From an uncultured Mycoplasmatota bacterium (GTDB taxonomy: Bacteria; Bacillota_I; Bacilli_A; RF39; UBA660), in contig CAMKNB010000005.1 of the NCBI GenBank assembly GCA_946414095.1, forward strand, positions 1-57,957: a stretch of 57,957 bases of DNA, read 5' to 3'. The position numbers were made by a program, and so were the translations under genes. The first letter of the stretch is position 1; each line of letters opens with the position of its first letter. The notes below the pieces were generated by a model, which was not told the DNA's origin, did no database searches, and saw nothing but the letters and a program-made list of their open reading frames with translations. Shown here piece after piece: positions 9,601 to 18,515 of the stretch.

Positions 9601-12600
9601 CTTATAATAATGATGAACAAAGTACTTCTTGTCAAATAAATGCACCAACAATATCTAGAAGTGGATTTATGGTACATGGCTATAATACTTCTTCTAATGC
9701 ATCTGGTTCTAATATTAGTTATGATATTGCAACTGGTAAATTAACACTAACAGCTAGCAATAATAGTCAAACTTGGTATGCAATAACTTCTAAAACAGTT
9801 AATATAGTTTTTGATAAGAATGGAAATACAAGTCAAAAACCATTTGGTGGAAGTACAAATACTAATAATACAGTAACTGAGACATGTACTATATGGAATG
9901 TTGATACTGATTGCGATATAACTAGTCCAACAATAACAGCACCTACTGGGTTTACAGTTTTAGGTTATTCTAATGGTGCGACAGATAGGACTATAAGTTT
10001 AAATCATAATACTCAAATTGTAGTATCAGCAAATAAAACATATTATGCACAATCTGAAAAACCAGCAATCGATAGAACAATAACTTTTTATAAAAATGGA
10101 AATACAAGTTTTAAATACAATTCAACAACTTATACTAGTGAGTCAGAAACATTTGTTGCTTGTACAATACCTGCTGTATATAATGGAGCAACTCAGGCCA
10201 CTAGTTGTACAAAAAGTACGCTAGTTTACCCAATAATAAACGCTCCAAATGGATTTACAGTATTAGGATGGTCGGATGCAGCAACAAATAGAACAATTTT
10301 ACATACTTCTGGTCAAACTCGTCAAAATGTTGTATTTTCTTCAAATGTAACATTTTATGCACAATCATATATTCCAGAAGACACATATTATGTACAATTT
10401 TTCGCTAATGGTTCAAATACAGTTGAAAGTCAAGAAGAATGCACAATACCTGCTGTATATAATGGTGACGTTCAACAGACAAGTTGCACTGTAACTCCTC
10501 CTACTATTACAAGAACAGGATATGAAATAATTGGTTGGGCATTTGAAAATCCTAATGCTACACAAAACGATCCAAACTATAATATTTCAACTAATAAATT
10601 AACTCTTACTAGTGAAAATAGCCAAGCAGCTTGTTATGCAATTACGAAGAAAGATATTTCACTAGTATTTAATAAAAATAGTAACTTAAGTCAAACTCCT
10701 AGTGGTGGAAGTGCTAGTGCTGCAAATACAGTAACTGAAAGTTGTACAATGTGGAATCAAATGACTTCGTGTAGTATTACAACGCCAACAATTAATACTT
10801 TTTCAGGATTTACTGCTTTAGGTTATTCAAGTAGTTCATCAAGTAGAGAAATTATTTTGAATCATAATACAAGTATTAATGTATCAGCTGATGCTTACTA
10901 TTATGCTCAATCAGAAAAAGTAATAACATTAACTTTTGAAAAAAATGGAGCAACAAGTATAGGAGCAAATTCATTATCTTGTAGTATATATAACACAGGT
11001 TCTTCTTGTGATATTACTTTGCCAGCTATTTTTAGAGATGATTACATTGTATCAGGCTGGTCAACTAATGCTAATAGTCAAATTGCAGATATTAGAAGAT
11101 TAGGATCTGGAATGAATATTACTCTAATTCGTTTTACTCCTGGAACAACAATATCATTTAGTAATAATGCTACATATTATGCTATAACATTTAAAGATAT
11201 TACTTGGACATATTATTATAATGCTTACGATGAAACTGATGATGAAACGTATATAGACACAATTTCAACTATTTGTTCAATAATTAATACTGAAACATAT
11301 TGTGCTATGGAAGATATTCCAGAAGAAGTAACTAATAGTTTTGGCCCTTATGGAAATGATTATGCTAATATAGCTGATTCAATGCAATCTATGACAGTGG
11401 CTTCTATTGATAATAATATGCAAAATGAAATTGTAGCTACAAGCGATAGAACTTTCTATGCATATTATAGCCAAGAAGTAACTTTGTATTATTATAATGG
11501 TACAGATAATGTAGAGGAGACAATATATAGAAATTCATACTTCGCTGCAAATGATGAAATAGTAAATGTATTATCATTTGCAACAAATGGATTAACTAAC
11601 TATACCCCTCAAACAGGAACTGGTAGTTCAGTTTGGTCAGGACTTGGAATAATGGCTGGCACAATTATTGAATTTGAAAGCGTTGAAGATGCTGCAAATT
11701 CTGATGCTGATATTCTTTATACTATTTATAGATTTGATATTAATTATGAAATTGGTCAGAATGTTGATGCAATATCAGCAGTAGAAGATTCATGTTACAT
11801 TTTTTCAGATCTTAATATAGCAAGTATTTGTTCAGTTACTCTTCCAAATATTACTCCAACATCTGGTTATGCTGTAAATGGTTGGTCTCAATATAGTACT
11901 TATCCAGGAAGTACTGGTGTGTTCTTTCAACCAGGTACAAGTTATTCAATAATTATGAATAATACTACATTATATGCTTATGCTAGCGTGTCAAATCAAA
12001 TAAATGTTACCTTTTATGCGGAACGTTCATCAAGTCTAGCTGCAACAACTGATACTATTTCATATAAAGTTGAAGGATTAAATAAAACATTTTCCACTAA
12101 TACGTCACTAGATACAGTTTCGTATAATGAAACTCAGGACTTTTATGAAACTCTTGAGACAATAGGCGGTGAAGCATTTTATAATAAAATTTATGAAATA
12201 AAAGCATCTAGAGCAGGAGGTTTATCAGTTCAAACATTTACGTTCCTAGGTTGGTATACAGCTTCTACTGGTGGAGTAAAAGTTATGAATGAATTTGGAT
12301 ATTTAATACCTTCAGTAAGCGGATATACTGATAGTTCTGGTAATTGGTCTACATCACAAACTAATATAACATTATATCCGCATTATAATACCACTGGTGG
12401 AGGAGGAGAAGTATCCAGTACAGACCCAATACTTGATGAATTAAACTCACAATTACTAACAAAAAAATCAATATCAAATAAGAATATTGTTAGTAATACA
12501 GATAACACAATTGTAAATGACAATATTATGGATATTTCATCCACATCATATTTCTTAGGTACAAATATTTTAAGAGGTGAAATAAACAGTATTAGATTTT

Positions 12601-13133
12601 CTGATTCTTTAAATAATCATACATCGAGTGAAAAAAATGTATGGGATGTTTCTAGTAATAAAGATGGAAGTATTTTACTTTGGATAGATGATTATTCTAA
12701 TAATCTTTATGATATAGTAATAGGACAAAATGGTGGAGTTAAAGCAGGATCAGATATTTCTTATATGTTTGCATATTTAAATAGTTTGACATCTATAAAC
12801 TTTGATAATTTTGATACAAGTAATGTTTTTGATATAAGTAGTGCATTTTATGGTTGTGATAAGTTAACTGACATTGATTTTAGTAAAATCATAAATGAGA
12901 ATATTATCAATATATCACTTATAATCGACGGATGTAATAACTTGAGTAATAATAGTCTAAATCAATTGATTGGTATTTCATCAACATTAGAAAAAATACT
13001 TAGTAACAAAACTATGAAAGGTTTAGGTTTCTCTATAATACAAGCTGAAAATAGTACTTGTTTATCTAATTATGATAAGTTTATTAAATCAGGATGGCAA
13101 ATTGGATATGATAATATAAATGGAAAATGTTAA
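6618..13133 (+). CDS. Giant surface protein (2171 aa) with SipW-type signal, InlB/MucBP-like repeats and BspA-like C-terminus
   Basis: The N-terminus is MSRRYIKINNK, a hydrophobic segment, then SIGFSAFQNKLYIS, like the signals of the TasA-like proteins downstream; it is probably exported. Next comes a domain with YVLFNDNLYRIIGI and KIIKDESIGNLAFD, common in Bacilli surface proteins. Then InlB-type (FNGNGGSNG to YFAHW), Ig-like and at least nine ~80-residue beta repeats, most holding two cysteines 7-12 residues apart (CTTTGTSLTC, CTIWNVDTDC). Near the end, SYMFAYLNSLTSINFDNFDTSNV and FYGCDKLTDIDFS match BspA-like (DUF285) repeats. No LPXTG anchor. The ATG at 6618 has GAGGAA upstream. Likely an adhesin or matrix protein; ligand unknown. 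Confidence 0.82.
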   Translation: MSRRYIKINNKFLLIAIVLLMILSISIGFSAFQNKLYISDTQLKIRLHENVRVSNVSIGKTNANAVSNYEDFNVSRLVGNVTLPSTSSYVLYKVDLTNYGNVKSGLLKINNNNTNVKYSICNSSGGNCSSNPKTSICNNSECTLGATKEIFVKIYSSSTGTYDVNLDFDFEPYNSITYINFLENTTGFPNEILSGDTYSYTFTSKPDSVEISGASNYTYNKTSGLLTMTNVDSDITIYAKYQDNYIVENSDDTTDSIYTESNSKNYVLFNDNLYRIIGIYTIDDGYGNQESRTKIIKDESIGNLAFDSITNDFNNSALKTTLNTTFYNTLSDTSKQMIDYSLWNISDSNSFTGIVGLISSSDYSSSSAWLNNNQFTINSASNNKVVAINNNNLIDENITALYSTYPVMYLKSDILIVGGTGERTNPFILESAGSALQSNPTIITGKNLTVNGNQQELVEVQNRIGTVYYSVDSEINSSNYSSGSTTIPKMASVGTYSVYYYIPAGETYKSKSGRVTTRINGITYTASFAIGTNVSSIGKTNDSCTTTGTSLTCSVVLPSITPNTGYKVVGWNDGSQIKNVNTSYTLSTDKSFTSVVEEDDFTASFNGNGGSNGNSITKKYGQPLGTLPTSSRDGYDFIGWFTSATGGTQITSSTTMPPNNIEYFAHWADVTNPVITVSPDSSTVAKTKSVKITVSDNEALSNNNSYQYYLSTSSNSLSGGSWTNYTSNNSFTIGTSKTGTYYLFVKRVKDTSNNESTTNGTPTTISSVTYQRFGTYIFDNTKPTCTVSAPSSLTVGETGTFIVSCTDSNSGMNSQTLTTSKFSLSNTNATIQSVSSPIAITNGYKYNVVVSGVSTGSVVLSINANAIQDKVGNYNAKTNSSSTTINGKTFTATFVKQGLGVSSISKTSDSCTTTGSNTSCSVETPSITVNSGYTAVGWNTSSTATTGQTGSINISSNSTYYSISYKNAITLVANFNANGASLSSTSQISCELPKAYNNDEQSTSCQINAPTISRSGFMVHGYNTSSNASGSNISYDIATGKLTLTASNNSQTWYAITSKTVNIVFDKNGNTSQKPFGGSTNTNNTVTETCTIWNVDTDCDITSPTITAPTGFTVLGYSNGATDRTISLNHNTQIVVSANKTYYAQSEKPAIDRTITFYKNGNTSFKYNSTTYTSESETFVACTIPAVYNGATQATSCTKSTLVYPIINAPNGFTVLGWSDAATNRTILHTSGQTRQNVVFSSNVTFYAQSYIPEDTYYVQFFANGSNTVESQEECTIPAVYNGDVQQTSCTVTPPTITRTGYEIIGWAFENPNATQNDPNYNISTNKLTLTSENSQAACYAITKKDISLVFNKNSNLSQTPSGGSASAANTVTESCTMWNQMTSCSITTPTINTFSGFTALGYSSSSSSREIILNHNTSINVSADAYYYAQSEKVITLTFEKNGATSIGANSLSCSIYNTGSSCDITLPAIFRDDYIVSGWSTNANSQIADIRRLGSGMNITLIRFTPGTTISFSNNATYYAITFKDITWTYYYNAYDETDDETYIDTISTICSIINTETYCAMEDIPEEVTNSFGPYGNDYANIADSMQSMTVASIDNNMQNEIVATSDRTFYAYYSQEVTLYYYNGTDNVEETIYRNSYFAANDEIVNVLSFATNGLTNYTPQTGTGSSVWSGLGIMAGTIIEFESVEDAANSDADILYTIYRFDINYEIGQNVDAISAVEDSCYIFSDLNIASICSVTLPNITPTSGYAVNGWSQYSTYPGSTGVFFQPGTSYSIIMNNTTLYAYASVSNQINVTFYAERSSSLAATTDTISYKVEGLNKTFSTNTSLDTVSYNETQDFYETLETIGGEAFYNKIYEIKASRAGGLSVQTFTFLGWYTASTGGVKVMNEFGYLIPSVSGYTDSSGNWSTSQTNITLYPHYNTTGGGGEVSSTDPILDELNSQLLTKKSISNKNIVSNTDNTIVNDNIMDISSTSYFLGTNILRGEINSIRFSDSLNNHTSSEKNVWDVSSNKDGSILLWIDDYSNNLYDIVIGQNGGVKAGSDISYMFAYLNSLTSINFDNFDTSNVFDISSAFYGCDKLTDIDFSKIINENIINISLIIDGCNNLSNNSLNQLIGISSTLEKILSNKTMKGLGFSIIQAENSTCLSNYDKFIKSGWQIGYDNINGKC

Positions 13134-13144
13134 AGGAGGTATTA

Positions 13145-13771
13145 ATGATAAAAAAAATAATTAGTAATAAAAGAATAATTTTATTGAGTGTAATTATAGT
13201 AACCTTAATACTTCTTTTAATCATTTTTAAAATAATTAACTTAAAAAATAAAAATGATAAAAATATAAATTTTGTAGAATTATTTAGTGTTCAAAATATA
13301 GATGATTTAAAAAAAATAAATGTCATTGAAAATAATGAAATAGTAATATCTAATAAATATAAAGTTAGTTCTGTGAAAAAATATGAATCTATTGAAGAAT
13401 TAAAGTTAGATAATCTTCATGGAAAATTAATATATGTTAGAGGTAAAGAAATGAATGCTAATATATATAGAATTGAATTTTTTAAAGATGGTTATATAGA
13501 GGAAATTCCAATCATTGTTCAAATAGATCAATATATAAAGTCGTTCACAAGTAAAATATTAGATGAACTAAGTATTCCACAAGATTTAAAACCTATAGAA
13601 GATAACTTATCTGGTAAAACAAAGTATAAGTTTGAAATACCAGTTGAAGAAGCAATTTATAAATATAAAATGTTATATACAAAAACGTATGAGTATAAGA
13701 ATAAAAAATATGAATTTAATTATTATATGAATGGAAAAAATTTTATTTGTGAAATCGTAAATAAAAAATAA
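13145..13771 (+). CDS. Hypothetical single-pass membrane protein
   Basis: 208 residues, not recognised. A basic N-terminus (MIKKIISNKR) precedes one strong membrane segment (IILLSVIIVTLILLLIIFKII), then a lysine-rich extracytoplasmic region of mixed alpha/beta character. The ATG at 13145 has AAGGAGG upstream, and the gene begins 11 bases after the giant surface protein ends, so the two are probably one transcription unit. The position suggests an accessory role in the export or display of that protein, but nothing in the sequence proves this. It has one cysteine near the C-terminus. Confidence 0.75.
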   Translation: MIKKIISNKRIILLSVIIVTLILLLIIFKIINLKNKNDKNINFVELFSVQNIDDLKKINVIENNEIVISNKYKVSSVKKYESIEELKLDNLHGKLIYVRGKEMNANIYRIEFFKDGYIEEIPIIVQIDQYIKSFTSKILDELSIPQDLKPIEDNLSGKTKYKFEIPVEEAIYKYKMLYTKTYEYKNKKYEFNYYMNGKNFICEIVNKK

Positions 13772-13874
13772 ATAAATATTTATTATTTATTTTGTTTGTG
13801 ATATATTATATGTGTAATATTGAAGATAAATAAGCAATATTTAAAATGTTTTATAATGTTAGGAGATGATAATA

Positions 13875-14498
13875 ATGGAAAAAAACAATAAAACACTAAA
13901 ATATTTAGCAATTATTTCTTTACTTGTTTCTGTAATAGGAATTTCTCTTGGTTTTGCAGCTTTTTCTAGTACTCTTAGAATTGTTGCTACTGCAGATGTA
14001 AGTCCAAGTTCTACATTATATAGTGGGGGAACTTTATCAATTAATTCTAATACAGTTACAACAGGGAATGTTACTGCTACAACTACAGGAGGAGCAACAG
14101 CAGATGTTGCTACATTAACAGAAAGTAATATTCAAAATATTAATGCTCATTTTACTGAGCCAGGTCAAACAGCTACGTATTCATTTTATAGTATAAATGG
14201 AAGTGAATTTAATTCATATTTGAATAGTATAGTATTTGGAACAAAAACATGTACTCCTGCTAGTGGAACAACAGCAGAATATGCTCAAGCAGCATGTGAT
14301 GATATTACTATGACTGTTAGTGCTGGAAGTTCTTCATTTACTGAAACAAATAATAACATATCAAGCCATGCTATAACATCTGGTAGCTATGAACCAATTG
14401 CTGTAACTATCACATATGCTCCAGATGGTGCTGTTGCTGATGGTGATTTTTCAGTAAATTTTGGAACTACTTCACTTACATATGGAACAGTTGATTAA
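13875..14498 (+). CDS. TasA/camelysin-like secreted protein, copy 1
   Basis: 207 residues. The N-terminus has a charged stretch, a hydrophobic core and then LGFAAFSSTLRI, matching SipW-dependent signal peptides (B. subtilis TasA has WAAFND at the same place). The mature part is Thr/Ser/Ala-rich beta protein with one cysteine pair (TCTPASGTTAEYAQAAC) and ends VADGDFSVNFGTTSLTYG. TasA-family proteins form extracellular fibres in biofilm; a similar structural role is inferred. The ATG at 13875 has AGGAG 9 bases upstream; the ATG at 13866 overlaps that site. It is a tandem paralogue of the next gene and is close to the signal peptidase gene. Confidence 0.78.
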   Translation: MEKNNKTLKYLAIISLLVSVIGISLGFAAFSSTLRIVATADVSPSSTLYSGGTLSINSNTVTTGNVTATTTGGATADVATLTESNIQNINAHFTEPGQTATYSFYSINGSEFNSYLNSIVFGTKTCTPASGTTAEYAQAACDDITMTVSAGSSSFTETNNNISSHAITSGSYEPIAVTITYAPDGAVADGDFSVNFGTTSLTYGTVD

Positions 14499-14512
14499 TG
14501 TAGGAGGGTGAA

Positions 14513-15127
14513 ATGAGAGATACAAACAAAACAAAAATAATAATAATAATTGCATTATTAATTTCAGTTGCAACATTATCACTTGGTTTTGCAGCTTTTA
14601 GTAGCACATTAACTATTAAATCAAGTGCAAGTGTAAAGCCAAATTCAAGTACATTTAATGTATCATTATCAACATCAAGTACTGCTGCACAAACTGGATC
14701 AGTTACTCCAACTACTACAGGAGCTACTGGTGAAGCTGCTACATTAACAGCATCAACTATATCAGGATTAAAAGCTAATTTTACAGCTCCTGGTCAATCA
14801 GTAAAGTATAGTTTTTATGCTTATAATGCTGGTTCATTTAATGGATATTTAAACAGCGTTAGCATAGGTAGTAAAACATGTACAGCAGCAAGTGGAACAA
14901 ATCAAACATATGTTAATTCTGCTTGTAATGGAATAAGTATTTCAGTTAAAGTTGGTACAAATACATATAATTCATCAAATACTAATATATCTTCACATAC
15001 ACTTAATAAAGGTGCTTCTGAAGCAGTTGAAGTTACTATTAGTTATGCAGCAAATGCAGCAGTTGCCGATGGTGATTTTTCAGTTTCCTTTGGTGATACT
15101 GTATTGACATATGGATCAGCTGATTAA
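14513..15127 (+). CDS. TasA/camelysin-like secreted protein, copy 2
   Basis: 204 residues, clearly paralogous to the preceding gene: same SLGFAAFSSTLTI signal motif, same cysteine pair (KTCTAASGTNQTYVNSAC), same FTAPGQSVKYSFYAYN core and same VADGDFSVSFGDTVLTYG end. AGGAGGGTGAA precedes the ATG. The genes are 14 bases apart and most likely co-expressed, followed 35 bases later by the SipW-type peptidase expected to process both. The divergence of the copies argues for a real old duplication. Role inferred: major and minor fibre subunits, as TasA and TapA are in Bacillus, though this is not TapA. Confidence 0.78.
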   Translation: MRDTNKTKIIIIIALLISVATLSLGFAAFSSTLTIKSSASVKPNSSTFNVSLSTSSTAAQTGSVTPTTTGATGEAATLTASTISGLKANFTAPGQSVKYSFYAYNAGSFNGYLNSVSIGSKTCTAASGTNQTYVNSACNGISISVKVGTNTYNSSNTNISSHTLNKGASEAVEVTISYAANAAVADGDFSVSFGDTVLTYGSAD

Positions 15128-15162
15128 TAATTAATTAAATATCAAAACTATTTGGAGGAAAG

Positions 15163-16296
15163 ATGAAGAAGGGTGTTAGGAGATTGTTAATTTTTGAATT
15201 ATTACTTCTTTTAATTCTAGTAATAAATAGTTTTATTTATAATATTTTAATTGGATTAATAATGTCATTATTTATGGCATTTGTATTGTTAATATTTAAA
15301 TTAATATTTGGCTTTGAAAAAAGTAAATATAGGGTAACTAAAAATATTATTTTAGATACTATTATTTATGTGCTTGTATTTTTAATAATTTATTATTTGT
15401 TTGGAATAATAATAGGATTTGCTAAGGTTGGAAATTACTTTACTTTAGCTGGAATAAGAGACTATATTGCTCCTATAATAACATTGGTTATTATTAGGGA
15501 AGTATTAAGATATAATTTGTTAAAAAAATCAGAAAATAGTAAAATGCTAATATATTTAAGCGTAGTAGTATTTATTATGTTAGATATTACAAATTCAATT
15601 TATTATGGTATTATTAATGATACAATGCATATATTCAAATTTATAGCACTTATTGTTTTACCTTCTATAAGTTATAATATATATGCAACATACGTTAATA
15701 TAAAAGCTGGTTATTTACCAGTTATAATATATTCTTTAGTTATATATTTGTATGCTTATATTATTCCTATTATTCCTAATGCAAATGAATATTTAACCTC
15801 AATAGTTAATTTTCTATTGCCAATTGTTCTAACATTAAAGGTATATAGCACAGTAAAAAATGAAAATGATGAATATTTATCTCGTAATTATAATAAAAAA
15901 GGATATTTAGGAATAATAGTAAGTGCAATTATAGTTATGGTATTAGTATATTTTTCATCTGGATATTTTAGTTATAGCGCAGTAGCTATAGCGACAGGTA
16001 GTATGTCACCTGCAATTGATAGGGGTGATATAGTAATAGTTCACAAAACTGAAGATTATGATAATATTAATGTTGGTGATGTTATAGTTTATAATTATCA
16101 TAATGTTATCGTAGTTCATAGACTTGCAAATAAAATTAAAATTGATAATGAATATTATTTTTATTCAAAGGGGGATGCTAATAAGGAAGTTGACAATTAC
16201 ATAATTGAACAAGATATGATAGTTGGATTAGTAAAATATAGAATTCCATATCTTGGAATGCCAACTGTATGGCTAAATGAATTATGGGAGGAATAA
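15163..16296 (+). CDS. SipW/ER-type signal peptidase I with N-terminal multi-pass domain
   Basis: 377 residues. About seven membrane segments fill the first 230 residues, far more than the one or two of ordinary SipW. A further anchor (250-265) leads into an S26 peptidase domain: TGSMSPAIDRGD with nucleophile Ser280, then VIVVHR with His319 in place of the lysine of the usual bacterial enzyme, and SKGDANKEVD as the third box. A Ser-His pair is the mark of the archaeal/ER/SipW class. The neighbouring TasA-like proteins are the expected substrates. GGAGG precedes the ATG. The stop lies just before the next gene, so translation is probably coupled. Confidence 0.88.
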   Translation: MKKGVRRLLIFELLLLLILVINSFIYNILIGLIMSLFMAFVLLIFKLIFGFEKSKYRVTKNIILDTIIYVLVFLIIYYLFGIIIGFAKVGNYFTLAGIRDYIAPIITLVIIREVLRYNLLKKSENSKMLIYLSVVVFIMLDITNSIYYGIINDTMHIFKFIALIVLPSISYNIYATYVNIKAGYLPVIIYSLVIYLYAYIIPIIPNANEYLTSIVNFLLPIVLTLKVYSTVKNENDEYLSRNYNKKGYLGIIVSAIIVMVLVYFSSGYFSYSAVAIATGSMSPAIDRGDIVIVHKTEDYDNINVGDVIVYNYHNVIVVHRLANKIKIDNEYYFYSKGDANKEVDNYIIEQDMIVGLVKYRIPYLGMPTVWLNELWEE

Positions 16297-16297
16297 A

Positions 16298-18130
16298 ATG
16301 GGAGAAAGGAAGAAAAAGGGATTAACTAGTAAGACTACAGAATCAGATAGTTCTAATGATTTTAAATATCCTGATATTCAATCTATTTATGATAGTCAAA
16401 AAGTAGATGAATCAAATGTTTCTAATCATATAAATTTACCATCTTCTGATACAAATGTAGATGTTACTTTTAATTATTTTGATAGTCAAAATGGGTCAAC
16501 AAATACTTCTAATTTGGTGGATATACCTATAGATGCACCAGTGATTAAAAATGACTCTATTAATGATGATTCTAATCAAATAAAAGAATCAATATTTGAA
16601 GATGGTTTATCAAATACATTGGAAGATATACAAGTTATAGATGACAACTCAATTAATGAAAATACTGATGATAATCAAATAAAAGAATCAATAGTTGAGT
16701 CTGATTCACCAAAATCATTAGAAAATTTACAATTAGATAATAATTCAATGAATGAAACTATTTGTGATAATCAAATAAAAGAATCAATATTTGAAGTTGA
16801 TTCACCAAAATCATTAGAAAACTCACCATTAGATAATAATTCAATGAATGAAACTATTGATAATAGTGAATTAAAAGAATCAATAGTTGAGTCTGATTCA
16901 TCAAATACAATAGATGATTCACTAGTTAATAAAGAAAATTCTATAACTGAAATAATTGATGATAATAAAAATATAGAATCATCAAATGTTTTATATGAAT
17001 CAAAAAATGATAATTTGATGGTTGAAAAGTCAAATGAAAAAATAGATAATATTTCTATTGATTATACGCCTCATAATTCTATTAATAATAAAAAATATAT
17101 TAGTTATGAAAGAAGATTGTTAAGATTTTCAGTTGTATTTATTTTATCTTTTGCAATAGGGGTAATACTTTTATATCAATCATTAATAATTAAAAATGAA
17201 GAATATATTAATTATACTGAAAAGAGTAACCTTGATTATAGAGTCTTCTTAAAAGAAAATGATTTTTATGAAGATAAATTTTTAAATAAAGATATGCTAT
17301 ATGTTGCAAGTTTAATTGATTATATTGATATAGATTATTTATATAATTTCAATATAAGTGAAAAAGTGGATTTAGATTTTAATTATAATATTAGTGCAAA
17401 ACTAAGTATTATGGATTCTGAAGGTAAAAAAATATATTTAACTAAAGACTATAAACTTTCTGAAGATAAAAACTTTTCTTTAAAAGGTAGTCAAGATCAC
17501 ACAATAATTGAACACATATCAATAGATTATGATGAATATAATAAAATTGCTAATTCATTTAAATCTACATATGGTTTAGAAACTACAAGTAAATTGAGTG
17601 TTTATTTAAATATTGATAAGAAGTCTAATGATGATAAAATTAAAGAATTATCACCAACAAATAATATGTTAATTGAAATACCATTGTCTGAAAAGTCTAT
17701 TTCAATTCAAATGGATTATAAGGATATAAATAATAATAGCAATATTATTAAACAAAAGAGTATTTCTATAAGTAATTATATATTGGCTATAGTTGCTGGT
17801 ATTTTATTAATAATATCATTGTATGCTGTAATATCATTGCTTAGATTAATTGGACTCTTAAGTCCTAAAAAGAGTAAATATGATAAATATATTAGTAAAA
17901 TTATGAGACAATATGATAGGTTGATTGTAAATAGTTATACATGTCCAAATTTGAGAAATTATAATGTTGTTAAAATAAAAGAATTTAATGAATTATTAGA
18001 TATGAGAGATAACTTAAAATTACCAATAATGTATTATTCTATTATTGAAAATCAGAAGTGTTATTTTTACATAGTTAATAATACTGACTTATATTTATTT
18101 ATACTAAAAGCTGTTGATTTTGATAAATAA
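16298..18130 (+). CDS. Repeat-bearing two-TM protein next to SipW (DUF5305-like region)
   Basis: 610 residues. The first ~265 are acidic, Asn/Ser-rich and probably disordered, with four imperfect 32-33-residue repeats centred on NQIKESIFE/VE. A membrane segment near 280-300 precedes an outside domain starting YTEKSNLDYRVFLKENDFYE, which resembles DUF5305 proteins (recalled similarity; uncertain). A second membrane segment (ISNYILAIVAGILLIISLYA) leads to a ~90-residue cytoplasmic tail. The ATG at 16298 is just after the peptidase stop with GGGAGG upstream. It is in the SipW/TasA operon, so a role in assembly or regulation of that system is likely but unproven. Confidence 0.72.
   Translation: MGERKKKGLTSKTTESDSSNDFKYPDIQSIYDSQKVDESNVSNHINLPSSDTNVDVTFNYFDSQNGSTNTSNLVDIPIDAPVIKNDSINDDSNQIKESIFEDGLSNTLEDIQVIDDNSINENTDDNQIKESIVESDSPKSLENLQLDNNSMNETICDNQIKESIFEVDSPKSLENSPLDNNSMNETIDNSELKESIVESDSSNTIDDSLVNKENSITEIIDDNKNIESSNVLYESKNDNLMVEKSNEKIDNISIDYTPHNSINNKKYISYERRLLRFSVVFILSFAIGVILLYQSLIIKNEEYINYTEKSNLDYRVFLKENDFYEDKFLNKDMLYVASLIDYIDIDYLYNFNISEKVDLDFNYNISAKLSIMDSEGKKIYLTKDYKLSEDKNFSLKGSQDHTIIEHISIDYDEYNKIANSFKSTYGLETTSKLSVYLNIDKKSNDDKIKELSPTNNMLIEIPLSEKSISIQMDYKDINNNSNIIKQKSISISNYILAIVAGILLIISLYAVISLLRLIGLLSPKKSKYDKYISKIMRQYDRLIVNSYTCPNLRNYNVVKIKEFNELLDMRDNLKLPIMYYSIIENQKCYFYIVNNTDLYLFILKAVDFDK
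16574..16960 (+). repeat. Four imperfect coding repeats, period 96-99 bases
   Basis: The block AATCAAATAAAAGAATCAAT recurs at about 16574, 16673, 16769 and, degenerate, 16865, with similar sequence between copies. It encodes the acidic N-terminal repeats of the protein after the signal peptidase. The multiple-of-three period keeps the frame, so copy number can vary without breaking the gene. Confidence 0.85.
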
Positions 18131-18160
18131 TTAATTCATTTTTGGTATTTTATAATTAAA

Positions 18161-18190
18161 TTGACATAAATGTGAAAAGTATAGTATAAT
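18161..18190 (+). promoter_or_regulatory. Consensus promoter of secG
   Basis: TTGACA at 18161-18166 and TATAAT at 18185-18190 with an 18-base spacer. It is one of the few perfect -35 boxes in the window. Confidence 0.85.
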
Positions 18191-18209
18191 ATCTTGGCGA
18201 GGGATGAAA

Positions 18210-18443
18210 ATGGAAGAAATATTAATGAAAGTATTAATTGGTATTGCAATTGCATTAATAATTATAGTTTTGTTACAAAGTAATAAAGCTAGTGATTCAA
18301 GTCAAATAATCACTGGTGGTAATGCTATGTTACTTGGTAAGACAAAAGAAAGAGGAGCAGAGAAGTTTATAACTAGACTTACTTATGCTTTAGGTTTTGC
18401 ATTTATTATAGTTGCATTTGTGTTATCAGTTGTTTTAAAATAA
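18210..18443 (+). CDS. secG: Preprotein translocase subunit SecG
   Basis: 77 residues, usual size for SecG, which associates with SecYE in the membrane and aids translocation. Two membrane segments are seen (VLIGIAIALIIIVLLQS and LTYALGFAFIIVAFVLSVV) separated by the typical SSQIITGGNAMLLGKTKERGAEKF loop region. The ATG at 18210 has GAGGG 6 bases upstream; the ATG at 18204 overlaps it. Strong consensus promoter upstream and a terminator downstream. Followed by rnr and smpB, the usual secG-rnr-smpB order of Firmicutes. Confidence 0.93.
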   Translation: MEEILMKVLIGIAIALIIIVLLQSNKASDSSQIITGGNAMLLGKTKERGAEKFITRLTYALGFAFIIVAFVLSVVLK

Positions 18444-18454
18444 TTAATAATTAT

Positions 18455-18481
18455 AAGTTCATAAATTTTATGAACTTTTTT
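18455..18481 (+). terminator. Terminator of secG
   Basis: AAGTTCATAA pairs with TTATGAACTT and is followed by a T run. An extended -10 (TGATAAAAT) for rnr lies directly after it. Confidence 0.8.
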
Positions 18482-18515
18482 AATTTATATGATAAAATAA
18501 TTGCGAGGGATAATT

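Noticed and set aside
13875-15127. Tandem tasA-like genes as an assembly duplication
   Set aside because: The copies differ throughout in both bases and amino acids.
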